From contig NZ_CAAJGL010000068.1 in NCBI RefSeq assembly GCF_900996225.1, forward strand, positions 124,001 through 188,000: 64,000 bases of DNA, written 5' to 3'. This document shows, piece by piece, positions 8,354 to 17,148 of this stretch. Source of the DNA: Paraburkholderia sp. BCC1884. Lineage in GTDB: Bacteria > Pseudomonadota > Gammaproteobacteria > Burkholderiales > Burkholderiaceae. Within the stretch, counting starts at the first letter, position 1. Every line of letters begins with the position of its first letter. The position numbers and the translations under genes were made by a program. The notes below the pieces were generated by a model. The model saw nothing but the letters and a program-made list of their open reading frames with translations, did no database searches and was not told the DNA's origin.

Positions 8354-9004
8354 ATGATCCGCTCGTTGACACGCACCATCATGCTGCGCAGCTTGCTCAG
8401 CGCAACGCTGCTGACGGCGGTGGCCTGCACGCCGATTCAGGTGCTCACGCACTCCGTCAGCCAGAACGAGACGCGCGTACCGGTCGGCCACTACGAAATG
8501 GATCCCGACCACTGCAGCATTACCTTCGACATCGACCACTTCAAGTATTCGCGCTTTACGATGCGCTTCGATCGCAAGCGCGGGCAGCTCGACTGGAAAG
8601 AGGGCGGTCTGGATCAGAGCACAGCGTCGGTCACGATCGACGCCGCGAGCATCGATACCAATGTGCCGCTGCTCGACAAGATGGTGAAGAGCGACAACAT
8701 GCTCGACGTCGCAACGTATCCCGAGATTCGCTTCGTCAGCACGCGTTTTGATCGCACTGGCGAATCGCGCGGCACATTGACGGGCGATCTGACCATTCAC
8801 GGCGTGACGCAACCAGTCACACTCGACGTCACCTTCAACGGATTCGCACCCGATCCGCTCACGAAAAAAGACACGCTCGGTTTTTCGGCAGATGGCCACT
8901 TCAGCCGCGCGAAGTTCGGTCTGGCGACCTGGTATCCCGCCGTGGGCGACGATATTCATGTGCGCATTCAGGCCGAGTTTGCAAAAACGCCCGCAGGCGC
9001 GTGA
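8354..9004 (+). CDS. YceI-family secreted lipid-binding-like protein
   Basis: 216 residues from ATG 8354, chosen because GGAAGG lies at 8342-8347; an ATG at 8327 has no ribosome-binding site. The signal region MLRSLLSATLLTAVACTP may be a weak lipoprotein signal (AVAC). The mature domain has YceI hallmarks: YEMDPDHCSITFDIDHFKYS, ASIDTN, LDVATYPEIRFVST, LTIHGVTQPVTLDVTF and the C-terminal ADGHFSRAKFGLATWYPAVGDD. YceI proteins are periplasmic lipocalin-like folds that bind polyisoprenoids. The stop codon lies within a terminator hairpin. Confidence 0.85.
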   Translation: MIRSLTRTIMLRSLLSATLLTAVACTPIQVLTHSVSQNETRVPVGHYEMDPDHCSITFDIDHFKYSRFTMRFDRKRGQLDWKEGGLDQSTASVTIDAASIDTNVPLLDKMVKSDNMLDVATYPEIRFVSTRFDRTGESRGTLTGDLTIHGVTQPVTLDVTFNGFAPDPLTKKDTLGFSADGHFSRAKFGLATWYPAVGDDIHVRIQAEFAKTPAGA

Positions 9005-9023
9005 GCGCGATGCGGGCGTTTTT
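8983..9023 (+). terminator. Rho-independent terminator overlapping the yceI stop
   Basis: AAAAACGCCCGC pairs with GCGGGCGTTTTT across a 17-bp loop, with the T run at the 3' end. The left arm is the last codons of the YceI gene. Confidence 0.8.
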
Positions 9024-9085
9024 GAGGGTGATGCGTTGAATGCGTGCGCTTAGGTCGCGCTACACGAAACGTCGGAGAAACCCGT

Positions 9086-10117
9086 TCACGCAGCCGTCCA
9101 GTCGAGAATCACCTTGCCGCTTTCGCCTGAGAGCATCGTGGCAAAGGCTTCCTGATAGTCATCGACCTTGAAATGGTGCGTGAGGATCGGCGACAGATCC
9201 AGCCCGCTTTGCAGCATCGCGACCATCTTGTACCAGGTCTCGAACATCTCGCGGCCATAAATGCCTTTGATTTCGAGCCCTTTGAAAATCACCTGCGTCC
9301 AGTCGATTGCGGTTTGTGCGGGCGGAATGCCGAGCAGCGCGATCTTCCCGCCATGGTTCATTGCTTCGAGCATGCTGGTGAATGCGCTCGGCACACCCGA
9401 CATTTCCAGCCCGACGTCGAAGCCTTCGGCCATGTGCAGGTCCGTCATCACGTCGCGCAGCGATTCGCGCGCGACGTTGACGGCGCGCGTCGCGCCCATC
9501 TTGCGCGCGAGTTCGAGACGATAGTCGTTGACGTCGGTGATCACCACGTTGCGTGCGCCGACGTGTTTGGCGATCGCCACCGCCATGATGCCGATCGGCC
9601 CCGCGCCGGTAATCAGCACGTCTTCGCCGACCAGATTGAACGACAGCGCCGTGTGCGTGGCGTTGCCGAACGGATCGAAGATAGCGGCGAGATCATCGGA
9701 AATCTCGGGCGGAATCTTGAACGCGTTAAAGGCCGGAATCACGAGGAATTCAGCGAATGCGCCTTCGCGATTCACCCCCACGCCCACCGTATTGCGACAC
9801 AAATGTCGACGACCCGCACGACAGTTGCGACAGAAGCCGCACGTGATATGTCCTTCGCCCGAGACGCGATCGCCGATCGCAAAGCCGCGCACTTCCTGGC
9901 CCATCTCGACGATTTCGCCGACGTATTCGTGACCGACGTGCATCGGCACAGGAATCGTTTTCTGGGCCCAGTCGTCCCACTTCCAGATATGAATGTCGGT
10001 CCCGCAAATCGCGGTGCGCGTGATGCGGATCATCACGTCGTTATGGCCGACTTCGGGTTTTTTGACGTCCGTGAGCGTGAGGCCCGGGCCGCGTTCGAGT
10101 TTTGCCAGTGCTTTCAT
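9086..10117 (-). CDS. tdh: L-threonine 3-dehydrogenase
   Basis: 343 residues, the standard Tdh length. A zinc-dependent medium-chain dehydrogenase that oxidises L-threonine to 2-amino-3-ketobutyrate with NAD+. Visible: catalytic-zinc Cys in [23 protein letters not shown], the structural zinc [15 protein letters not shown], the NAD-binding [15 protein letters not shown], and the Tdh-specific [15 protein letters not shown]. It lies 12 bp downstream of kbl in the same operon; together they convert threonine to glycine and acetyl-CoA. Confidence 0.97.
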   Translation of the reverse strand: MKALAKLERGPGLTLTDVKKPEVGHNDVMIRITRTAICGTDIHIWKWDDWAQKTIPVPMHVGHEYVGEIVEMGQEVRGFAIGDRVSGEGHITCGFCRNCRAGRRHLCRNTVGVGVNREGAFAEFLVIPAFNAFKIPPEISDDLAAIFDPFGNATHTALSFNLVGEDVLITGAGPIGIMAVAIAKHVGARNVVITDVNDYRLELARKMGATRAVNVARESLRDVMTDLHMAEGFDVGLEMSGVPSAFTSMLEAMNHGGKIALLGIPPAQTAIDWTQVIFKGLEIKGIYGREMFETWYKMVAMLQSGLDLSPILTHHFKVDDYQEAFATMLSGESGKVILDWTAA

Positions 10118-10129
10118 GTTCGCCCCGTA

Positions 10130-11329
10130 TTAGATGACACCGAGCTCACGGCCGACACGCGCGAATGCGTCCACGGCGCGATCGATCTGTTCGGGCGTAT
10201 GCGCGGCGCTCATCTGCGTACGGATGCGCGCGCGCCCTTTGGGCACGACCGGGAACGAGAAGCCGATCACGTAGACGCCTTCCTTCAACAGTGCATCGGC
10301 CATTTTCGAAGCGAGCTGCGCGTCGCCGAGCATGACGGGGATGATCGGATGCTCGCCGGGCACAAGTGTGAAGCCAAGCGCGCTCATCTTGCTGCGGAAG
10401 TACGCGCCGTTTTCGCGAACGCGTGCACGCAGTTGCGCGCCTTCGTCGCTGGCCAGCAATTCGAGTACTTTGAGCGAGGCCGCGGCAATACTCGGCGTCA
10501 GCGTGTTCGAAAACAGATAGGGACGCGAGCGTTGCCGCAACAACTCGACGACCTCTTTGCGCGCGGCGACGTATCCGCCCGATGCGCCGCCCAGCGCCTT
10601 GCCAAGCGTACCCGTGATGATGTCGACGCGCGCCAGCACGCCGCAATGTTCGGGCGTGCCGCGTCCGTGTTCGCCGACGAAGCCCACTGCGTGCGAATCG
10701 TCGACCATCACCAGTGCGCCGTACCGGTCGGCCAGATCGCAAATGCCGGCGAGGTCGGCGATGATGCCGTCCATCGAGAAAACGCCGTCCGTCGCGATCA
10801 GTTTGAAGCGCGCGCCAGCAGCTTCGGCTTCTTTCAGGCGCGCTTCGAGATCGGCGAGGTCGTTGTTCTTGTAGCGAAAGCGCTTCGCCTTCGACAGACG
10901 CACGCCGTCGATAATGCTTGCGTGGTTCAACTCGTCGCTGATGATCGCATCGTTCTCGTCGAGCAGCGTTTCGAACAGGCCGCCATTGGCGTCGAAGCAG
11001 CTCGAATAAAGAATGCAGTCGTCCGTTTGCAGGAATGCGGCAAGCGCCTGCTCGAGTTCTTTGTGCACGGTTTGCGTGCCGCAGATGAATCGCACCGACG
11101 CCATGCCGAAGCCGTCGCGGTCCAAACCGTCTTTCGCTGCATCGATGAGACGCGCGTCGTCGGCGAGACCAAGGTAGTTGTTCGCACAGAAATTCAGCAC
11201 GCCCGTACCGTTTGCCAGGCGAATGTCCGCCGATTGCGGGCTCGCGATCACGCGCTCGTTCTTGTAGAAACCGTCGGTGCGAATCTGCTCTAGAGTGCCG
11301 CGCAGATGGGCAAGGTAAAGGTCACGCAT
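10130..11329 (-). CDS. kbl: 2-amino-3-ketobutyrate CoA ligase (glycine C-acetyltransferase)
   Basis: 399 residues from the ATG at 11329 (AGGAG upstream); the open frame extends 11 codons further without support. A PLP enzyme of the alpha-oxoamine synthase family: [28 protein letters not shown] and the PLP-Lys motif [16 protein letters not shown]. It cleaves 2-amino-3-ketobutyrate with CoA to glycine and acetyl-CoA. First gene of the kbl-tdh operon and divergent from the XRE-cupin regulator at 11496. Confidence 0.97.
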   Translation of the reverse strand: MRDLYLAHLRGTLEQIRTDGFYKNERVIASPQSADIRLANGTGVLNFCANNYLGLADDARLIDAAKDGLDRDGFGMASVRFICGTQTVHKELEQALAAFLQTDDCILYSSCFDANGGLFETLLDENDAIISDELNHASIIDGVRLSKAKRFRYKNNDLADLEARLKEAEAAGARFKLIATDGVFSMDGIIADLAGICDLADRYGALVMVDDSHAVGFVGEHGRGTPEHCGVLARVDIITGTLGKALGGASGGYVAARKEVVELLRQRSRPYLFSNTLTPSIAAASLKVLELLASDEGAQLRARVRENGAYFRSKMSALGFTLVPGEHPIIPVMLGDAQLASKMADALLKEGVYVIGFSFPVVPKGRARIRTQMSAAHTPEQIDRAVDAFARVGRELGVI

Positions 11330-11400
11330 GAACCAGACTCCTGAAAGGGTGAGTGTGCCCATGTCAGCCTCAGCGTGTTCGGCATGTGCGACGCAGGGGC

Positions 11401-11484
11401 GGGCTGTTATAGTCGGCTGTCAGCTTTATCGGATATTTTCGTTTTTCCGAACTAAAATCCGGTATATCGAACAACTCTAAACGA
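11401..11484. promoter_or_regulatory. Divergent kbl / XRE-cupin control region
   Basis: The 166-bp gap between the divergent genes has an AT-rich core with imperfect inverted halves: TATCGGATATTTTCG and, about 20 bp further, CCGGTATATCGA. This is a plausible operator for the adjacent regulator, but binding is inferred only. Confidence 0.4.
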
Positions 11485-11495
11485 TGGATCGGTAA

Positions 11496-12122
11496 ATGGC
11501 AAGTACGGGAATCCGCCGTGCCGCTGCGAAAGCGGCGCCCACTTCAGGTGTGAATTCGGTTCCGGCGATTGCGGCGCCGCCGCGTGTGGGCGAGCAGATT
11601 CAGCGTCTGCGCGCCGAACGTCGCATGACATTGGATGATCTGTCGCGCGCGGCCGGTGTGTCGAAATCGATGCTTTCGGAGATCGAACGCGACAAGGCCA
11701 ATCCGACGATCGCCGTGGCCTGGCGATTGACCAACGCGCTCGGCGTCAGTCTGGATTCGTTGTTCGCGCCGCAAAAGACGCCGGAGGCGATCGCCGTTTC
11801 CGGTCCGCACGAGATTCCCACGTTGAGTGGGCATGACGCCAAGTATCAATTGCGCGTGTGGGGGCCGATCGAACTGGCCGGCAAGTTCGAGTGGTATGAG
11901 CTGACCTTGCAACCGGGCGGGGCGCTGGTGTCGAATGCGCACGAACCCGGCACCCGCGAGCATTTGACCGTGCTGCATGGATCGATAGAGATCGAAGCCG
12001 CCGGCACGACCAAACGGCTGAAGGTCGCGGACACGGCGCGCTACGTCGCCGACGAACCACACGCGATCCGCAATGTCGGCAAGGGTGAGGCGAAGGCGCT
12101 GCTGGTGGTGATTCACGGCTGA
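11496..12122 (+). CDS. XRE-cupin transcriptional regulator
   Basis: 208 residues. The HTH_3 domain at ~28-85 (GEQIQRLRAERRMTLDDLSR..VSKSMLSEIERDKANPTIAVAWRL) is followed by a cupin_2 domain (~125-207; ELTLQPGGALVSNAHEPGTREHLTVLHG). This two-domain architecture often controls amino-acid or polyamine catabolism in response to a small ligand. Its position facing kbl-tdh suggests it regulates threonine breakdown. The start ATG lacks a strong ribosome-binding site; the N-terminal ~27 residues are low-complexity. Confidence 0.88.
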   Translation: MASTGIRRAAAKAAPTSGVNSVPAIAAPPRVGEQIQRLRAERRMTLDDLSRAAGVSKSMLSEIERDKANPTIAVAWRLTNALGVSLDSLFAPQKTPEAIAVSGPHEIPTLSGHDAKYQLRVWGPIELAGKFEWYELTLQPGGALVSNAHEPGTREHLTVLHGSIEIEAAGTTKRLKVADTARYVADEPHAIRNVGKGEAKALLVVIHG

Positions 12123-12186
12123 CGCACGCGCGCACCGTCACTATGGGTTGGCGGAATTCGCGCACGCTTCGAGGTTGCGCCTGACA

Positions 12187-12202
12187 CTGTATATTTGTAC
12201 AG
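12187..12202. promoter_or_regulatory. LexA (SOS) box
   Basis: CTGTATATTTGTACAG matches the CTGT-N8-ACAG LexA operator exactly. It ends 25 bp before the start codon of the gene at 12228, a normal place for an SOS operator over a promoter. Confidence 0.75.
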
Positions 12203-12227
12203 TACAGGGTATCGACTGGAGCCGATA

Positions 12228-12626
12228 ATGAACGACCTGACGACCGCCCGACCCGACCACGCTTTGGCCGCGCTGCGCTATCAGACCGCCGCGCGCGATC
12301 TTGAACGCATCGTTCGCAGTATTGCCGCGCGCTATATCGTGCAAGAGGTGCCGCTTACGTGGCGTCTGCTGCAGGCCATCGAGGCCGAGGCGCTCGCGGA
12401 TCTCGGATTCGCCAGCCGGCACGACGCGATCATGCTGGGCCTGTTCCAGCGGCCGTCCGATCTGCCTTATCCGGAAACGGACGAGACGGTGGACTTCGGC
12501 AGTTCCACCGCGCTTCCCGCCGTTTTCGCGTTCGCCGTCAGCGCTTATGAAGAAGCCGCGAGGCGAGCGGCGCAGCCTGCATCAATCGTTGCGCCATCGA
12601 AGCGCACGCGGGCTTGGGGCGGCTGA
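12228..12626 (+). CDS. Uncharacterised protein with a LexA-box promoter
   Basis: 132 residues from the ATG at 12228 (GGAG upstream). Mostly helical: ALRYQTAARDLERIVRSIAA, WRLLQAIEAEALADLGFAS. A middle segment, SDLPYPETDETVDFGSS, is followed by an Ala-rich helix. No family recognised. The perfect LexA box 25 bp upstream suggests DNA-damage induction. The degenerate recombinase gene starts 58 bp downstream in the same direction, so the two may be co-transcribed. Position next to the replication region suggests a role in chromosome maintenance, but nothing in the protein proves it. Confidence 0.65.
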   Translation: MNDLTTARPDHALAALRYQTAARDLERIVRSIAARYIVQEVPLTWRLLQAIEAEALADLGFASRHDAIMLGLFQRPSDLPYPETDETVDFGSSTALPAVFAFAVSAYEEAARRAAQPASIVAPSKRTRAWGG

Positions 12627-12684
12627 AGGCTGTATTTTCTCCGGTTGCCACCTACAATAGGCGCAACTAACGGAAAGATAGCCC

Positions 12685-13752
12685 ATGTCGCCACCTCATC
12701 TGACCGACCCCAGTCCGCGCCCAGCACCCTCTTCGGATCTCTTCGATCAGCAACGTGAAGATTGGCGTCGCGACCCGCAAATTGCCTTCGACGCGTGGCT
12801 GGCCAAGCAGCATTTCAGACGCTCTTCCGCTACGGTATATCAAGCGCAGTGGGGACTTTTTCTCGACTGGCTTGGGATTCGCCAGAAGAGTCTGGTGACG
12901 GTCGACACGCTCACCATCGCCGAATTCGTAGCCAGTCTCGAGGTTAAAAAACCGCAGCGCCTCAGATATTTGCGATTGATCGAGCGCGTGCTGGACCATG
13001 TCCGCGAGATCGAGTCCGCCGGCACCAATCCGGCTCGCTTCATTGCTCAGGATGGCGAAGCAGCCTGGCGGAACGCGCGCGAAAATGAGCCGACTGGTTT
13101 TCTTAGTCACGCGGAACGCACTGCGCTGATTGCACATCTGTTTGCTCCGTTGCCGGGTTTGTCAGAGGCGCAGCGTTGGCGAGAACGGCGCGATCGAGCG
13201 TTAATCGCAGTGTTTCTCGGTGGCGGTTTGAAGACGGGGGAAGCCATTGCGCTTACGGTTAGTTGCGTGAATGCCGGATCGCCGTGGGTGACGATCGAGT
13301 CGGCGAATCCGATGTTGACCAGGCGGACGCGACTCGCGCCTTTTGCTTCCGCAATTCTCGATGCGTGGCTCACCGAGCGGCGCCTCGCCGACCTGCCCGG
13401 CAATCTGGTCTTTCCGGGGTCGCCCTCCGGGCGCCCCATGCATAAAGCCACCATGCTGCGCTCAGTGGATGCCTTGGTCGACACGGCCGGGATCGCCGCG
13501 TCGCGTATTTCGCGAGCCAGTCCGCAAACATTGCGCAACACGTTCGCGGCAGACCTCTTTGAAAGCGGAGTCGAGGCGGAGTTGGTCGGGCAATGGTTGG
13601 GATTTGTGCAGGCGGTATCGGCGAATCGGCTGTATCGGGCGTGGCAGGCGTGGATGGATCAGCAGGATCCTGCAACTTTGCAACACCCGGATCCGGCCGC
13701 GCCTCCATTGCCAAACCCTAGGCGCGACGGGCGTTGGACGAGGAAACAGTGA
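12685..13752 (+). CDS. Degenerate XerC/D-type tyrosine recombinase
   Basis: 355 residues. The N-terminal SAM-like core-binding domain is at ~30-120 and the catalytic-domain fold at ~140-335. The conserved boxes are present but altered. The first catalytic Arg position reads GGGLKTGEAIAL, with Lys where TGLRxSE is usual. Box II reads SPQTLRNTFA, so the usual His-x-x-Arg-His keeps only Arg. LGH reads LGF. The Tyr remains in NRLYRAW. Family knowledge says R/H/R/H-W/Y are needed for strand exchange, so this protein probably binds DNA without normal catalysis. It lies between the LexA-box gene and the KfrA-like gene near the chromosome origin. A Pro-rich tail ends the protein. Confidence 0.8.
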   Translation: MSPPHLTDPSPRPAPSSDLFDQQREDWRRDPQIAFDAWLAKQHFRRSSATVYQAQWGLFLDWLGIRQKSLVTVDTLTIAEFVASLEVKKPQRLRYLRLIERVLDHVREIESAGTNPARFIAQDGEAAWRNARENEPTGFLSHAERTALIAHLFAPLPGLSEAQRWRERRDRALIAVFLGGGLKTGEAIALTVSCVNAGSPWVTIESANPMLTRRTRLAPFASAILDAWLTERRLADLPGNLVFPGSPSGRPMHKATMLRSVDALVDTAGIAASRISRASPQTLRNTFAADLFESGVEAELVGQWLGFVQAVSANRLYRAWQAWMDQQDPATLQHPDPAAPPLPNPRRDGRWTRKQ

Positions 13753-13761
13753 GTGCCGATG

Positions 13762-13802
13762 ACCTGTAAATACTCACCGTACAGGTCCCGAATTTCCTCA
13801 CC
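13762..13802 (+). repeat. Isolated iteron pair between recombinase and kfrA-like gene
   Basis: TCCCGAATTTCCTCACC at 13786-13802 is a full iteron of the repA-adjacent subtype. A weaker copy (ACCTGTAAATACTCACC) occupies 13762-13778. Both point like the left field, opposite to the repA-adjacent field. They fill the convergent gap between the two genes. Confidence 0.75.
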
Positions 13803-13818
13803 TTTGGCACTTTTGCTG

Positions 13819-15045
13819 CTATTGCACCGCGTCAAACCGTCCAGTCGACGCCGCGATCGAGCCTGGTGCGAGAAACCGGCTAACCGCTTCCAGCCTTGAT
13901 TCGCCTAATCCCGATGAGTGATCGCACTCTGGACACTGCAGTTCGAAGCGGTGATCCACTTGCGATAGTTCGGGCTCACCTTCTTCGCATTTTGGGCAGC
14001 GCGGCGGCAGGGCGATGTGGCCGTCGACCGCGGTGCCAATCGCCCGCAACTCGTCGGCCGAAAGCCGGCCAGCGTCCACCAGCGAACACAGCAGAATCGC
14101 GATCGCCGGATCGATGCCTTGCTGGCCGCGCAACCCGGCAACTTCTTTCGTCAAAGCGTCCACTTCGTCCGACTGTTCGCGCAATTGGGCATCCAGTCGG
14201 TCACCGCGCGCCTTCGCTGCAGCGATTTGCTGGATGAAGTCGAATTCCTTCCGACTCGCGTCGCGAACCCCCGACTGGTAGGTCGCCGCCATGCTGCGCA
14301 ACGAATCGAGCTCGACCAGCATAGGTTTGACACGGCGTTCGGCTTCGGCAACCGCGTCCTTGATCTGTTGAGCATAGTGCTCGGTGCTTTGGCGCAATTC
14401 GACGTGCAGTGCATCGATCCTGTCGCGCAACGCACTATTGGTCGTCGATTCGGCGTCAAGGCGTTGACGCAACGTTTCGTTGTCCTGGTCGAGTCGCCGT
14501 ACGGTCGATTGAAGGCCTTCGTGGTGAGCATTTCCCTGTGTGGTTCGGCTGGACAACTCGGTTTCCAGTGCGCGAACCCTTTCCCAGGCTGCTTCAGCGC
14601 GCAGTTCGCTGCGCTTAATGGCGTCTTCCGATGCTTCCAGGCGAATTTCCGCCTCTCGAGCACGCTGATCGGCTGCGGTGACTTCAGTGCGGATTTCCTC
14701 GCGCTCGTCGTCCAGCGTCGAACGGGCTTGCACAACCGCCTCTTCAAAAAGCGCCCCGAGCAATTCGCCGGCGCGATCCTCTAACGCCTTCGGGATAGCC
14801 CCGGCGCCGACTTTTACGCGCGACACATTTCTGATGCGTTCCCAAAAGTGGTCGATGTCCTTTGGGATGTCGCTAGCGCTACCGGTCTGAGTGAGATCGC
14901 GCACTGTGGCCATCGACGGTCGAATTCCGAGGTCGAAAAAAAGCCGCTTGCAAGCGTGAAGCGAAAGTTCTTGCCGCCGAGCGCCGCTCGTCCGCAGCGC
15001 GTCAAGCTCATCACGAATGGCTTGGCGCTCCTGATCCAGATTCAT
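13819..15045 (-). CDS. KfrA-like DNA-binding coiled-coil protein with C-terminal zinc ribbon
   Basis: 408 residues. The N-terminal domain (~1-110; SLHACKRLFFDLGIRPSMAT..IDHFWERIRNV) matches the plasmid KfrA_N type of HTH. A very long coiled coil follows (~120-330; repeated EERxxxxE/ALR heptads). The C-terminus has paired cysteines CPKCEEGEPELSQ..FELQCPECDHS, a four-Cys zinc ribbon not usual in plasmid KfrA. KfrA proteins autoregulate and assist plasmid partition. Here the gene lies among chromosomal iterons, suggesting an architectural or partition-supporting role for this replicon. Confidence 0.75.
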   Translation of the reverse strand: MNLDQERQAIRDELDALRTSGARRQELSLHACKRLFFDLGIRPSMATVRDLTQTGSASDIPKDIDHFWERIRNVSRVKVGAGAIPKALEDRAGELLGALFEEAVVQARSTLDDEREEIRTEVTAADQRAREAEIRLEASEDAIKRSELRAEAAWERVRALETELSSRTTQGNAHHEGLQSTVRRLDQDNETLRQRLDAESTTNSALRDRIDALHVELRQSTEHYAQQIKDAVAEAERRVKPMLVELDSLRSMAATYQSGVRDASRKEFDFIQQIAAAKARGDRLDAQLREQSDEVDALTKEVAGLRGQQGIDPAIAILLCSLVDAGRLSADELRAIGTAVDGHIALPPRCPKCEEGEPELSQVDHRFELQCPECDHSSGLGESRLEAVSRFLAPGSIAASTGRFDAVQ

Positions 15046-15082
15046 GTATACCTCGATGTCGCTCGAATTGGATGAATCATAA

Positions 15083-15110
15083 CAATTTACGTAATGTTCG
15101 CTACGTATTT
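15083..15110. promoter_or_regulatory. Paired TACGTA element upstream of kfrA-like gene
   Basis: TACGTA at 15088-15093 and again at 15102-15107, 14 bp centre to centre, lie 43-62 bp upstream of the kfrA-like start. This would suit autoregulation of the KfrA type. Inference from symmetry only. Confidence 0.4.
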
Positions 15111-15431
15111 GTTGAGGCTTAGCGGTTTCTAGTCAAGCTCTGTGTTTAGGTGATTTTTTGGCGCGGTCAGATCGTCGCCGGTCTGGTTTTTCCGTGAAAC
15201 AAAACGAAGAATAGCCAATAAGTATTTGTAGATAAAGAGTTTTTAGCTATTTACCAGCGATCGTGCACTGTTTCACGGACTTGTCGTAACGGCGAAGTGG
15301 TTGGATTGCTTTGTCCGAAGGACGCGCGGGTGAAGGTTCTAGAGAGTAATAAAAGTAAACACCTTTGAACCCATGTTAAAAACGTTAACGCCACGGCAAA
15401 GCCTTATGCAGCAAGCGTTTCAGCGGGGCAA

Positions 15432-17029
15432 GGTGAGGCTTTGCGGGAAAGATGGTGAGGTCTTGCGGGAAGGTTGAGTGATGAGGTTCGGGAAGCTCGG
15501 TGAGGGGGTGCGGGATAGAACGTGAGCGGGTTCAGGAGCTGTTTAATAAATGGAGTATTCCCAATGGTGAGATTTTGCGGGACCAAGAACGCCGGGACCG
15601 CCCGGCAGCGCTCGGCATGCGGTTCCGATGCCGGGCGGCCTAGAGGTGAGGGCTTTCGGGACGCTTCTGAACGGCCAATTCCGGCCTTATTTTGGGTGCG
15701 AGAACCTCATTGGTGAGACAAGACGGGAGAAAACGGAAATCGAAGGTGAGGTTTTACGGGGCACAGGGACAGTTTTGCCTCAAATTTGTGCATCGAAGTG
15801 CCTAAGGTGAGTGTTTGCGGGAGTCAGGGGTGTCTTTCAGGGTGAATCCTGGGGTGACGACTGTGATTTCCCTCTACCATCGATCGAAAGGTGAGCTAAT
15901 TCGGGATGCCCTGATTTGCCTTCGTGCCGAATTCCTTGGAATGGCTCGTTTTTGCTATAGGTGAGGTTTTTCGGGAGGTGTTTCGAGGTCATTGGTTCGC
16001 TGAGGTGAGGGAATTCGGGAGAAAAACGAGGGAAATCACCTTGGAATGCCCTACTGTCGCTGTCGGTAGCCGCTTCTATTTTTGTCGGCGGAATTCGAAA
16101 GGTGAGGTTTTTCGGGACCTTCGTAGTTGGAATTCGAGGCAAGTAACGGCGGTGTGGTCGGTTCTGAGGTGAGGGAATTCGGGAGGCATATCCTTCGATG
16201 CCAATGATGGGTGTTATATAAGTCGTTGAAATAAAAGAATAAAATGTTGGATCTAGTGAAAGGTGAGGTTTTTCGGGAGGCTATTTTCGGACGATGCCGG
16301 CGGTATCCGATGGCGCTTCGGTGAGGGTTTTCGGGGGGTATTTGCCGGGTGTTTGGGGCCCTGATTCGCTGGAGGCCGCGTCGTTTCTAGCACTGGACAC
16401 GCCTTAAGGTGAGCTTTTTCGGGGGGTGTTTTGCCGGTTCTGGGAGTATTTTCGCGTGGCGGCGCCTCGCGGGCTGACGCTCAGCACTGTGTACTGCGCC
16501 GTAGACAGGGCTATGGCGTGACAACGGTTCGACTGTCTGTTCACACGAGATGGGCGGCTAGTGCGCGGTGTTGGTGCTGGTAGGAACTGAATGGCCACGA
16601 AGTTGGGAGCTTCGGGTTGTGGCCGGTACTCCCGTACGAACTGTCCCCGCTGTGCCGTCCAGGAGGGCTGCCCGACTGAGCCGATTCGTTTTTTGCCTAG
16701 CCACGCTCACCCAGCCTCGATAGGCCGTCGCGCGAGTCAGCATGGCGGTTAGCCCTAAGCGGCGGCGTCGTTCGTCGCGTCCAGTCTCTCCCCTCCCCCA
16801 CCGACGCAGCCTCGGACCGTGCTCGGAGCGACAAGATCACCGCCGACTCGTCGGCCGTTCCCCCGCACTGCATCACCCAAAACCTGCGAAATTTTTTTGA
16901 GGTGAGAAGATTCGGGATCAAAGAGCTCCCGCTCGTGATCGCCGCGAAAACGTCTGGATTTGCCTGGGCCGCGACCTGTAAGGATGGCCCGAACCTGGCG
17001 TCAAACGGGAAAGGTGAGGGTTTTCGGGA
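15432..17029 (-). repeat. Right iteron field next to repA (candidate origin)
   Basis: Eighteen 17-bp copies of GGTGAGGNNTTNCGGGA (reverse complement TCCCGNAANNCCTCACC) start at 15432, 15454, 15499, 15566, 15645, 15712, 15745, 15806, 15890, 15960, 16004, 16101, 16168, 16262, 16320, 16408, 16901 and 17013. Spacing is irregular. A 476-bp gap without copies (16425-16900) separates the last two, which lie just upstream of repA. No protein gene is supported between 15046 and 17148, so this 2.1 kb is a non-coding origin-type region. Confidence 0.9.
16213..16246. other. AT-rich segment inside the iteron field, candidate unwinding element
   Basis: 34 bp, about 80% A+T (GTTATATAAGTC.. then ..AATAAAAGAATAAAATG), lies between iterons 16168-16184 and 16262-16278 in otherwise GC-rich DNA. 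AT-rich DNA flanked by initiator sites is the usual form of a DNA-unwinding element. No DnaA box was found next to it. Confidence 0.5.
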
Positions 17030-17148
17030 GTGGCTCGAGGTGAGTCGCGTACCGTAAACTCACTTCACCGGGAACGGTGAGAGTCGCGCTATAGACGCTT
17101 ATCACCACAGCCGGTATGCTCTCGCCAAATCCCTCCTCGACCAGATGC

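Noticed and set aside
9173..11293. 706-codon open frame on the plus strand opposite tdh and kbl
   Set aside because: Antisense shadow of GC-rich codon use. tdh and kbl have full family motifs and the shadow has a His/Arg-rich, motif-free translation.
15522..16598. Short open frames among the right iterons
   Set aside because: They run through iterons and lack initiation signals; treated as non-coding origin DNA.
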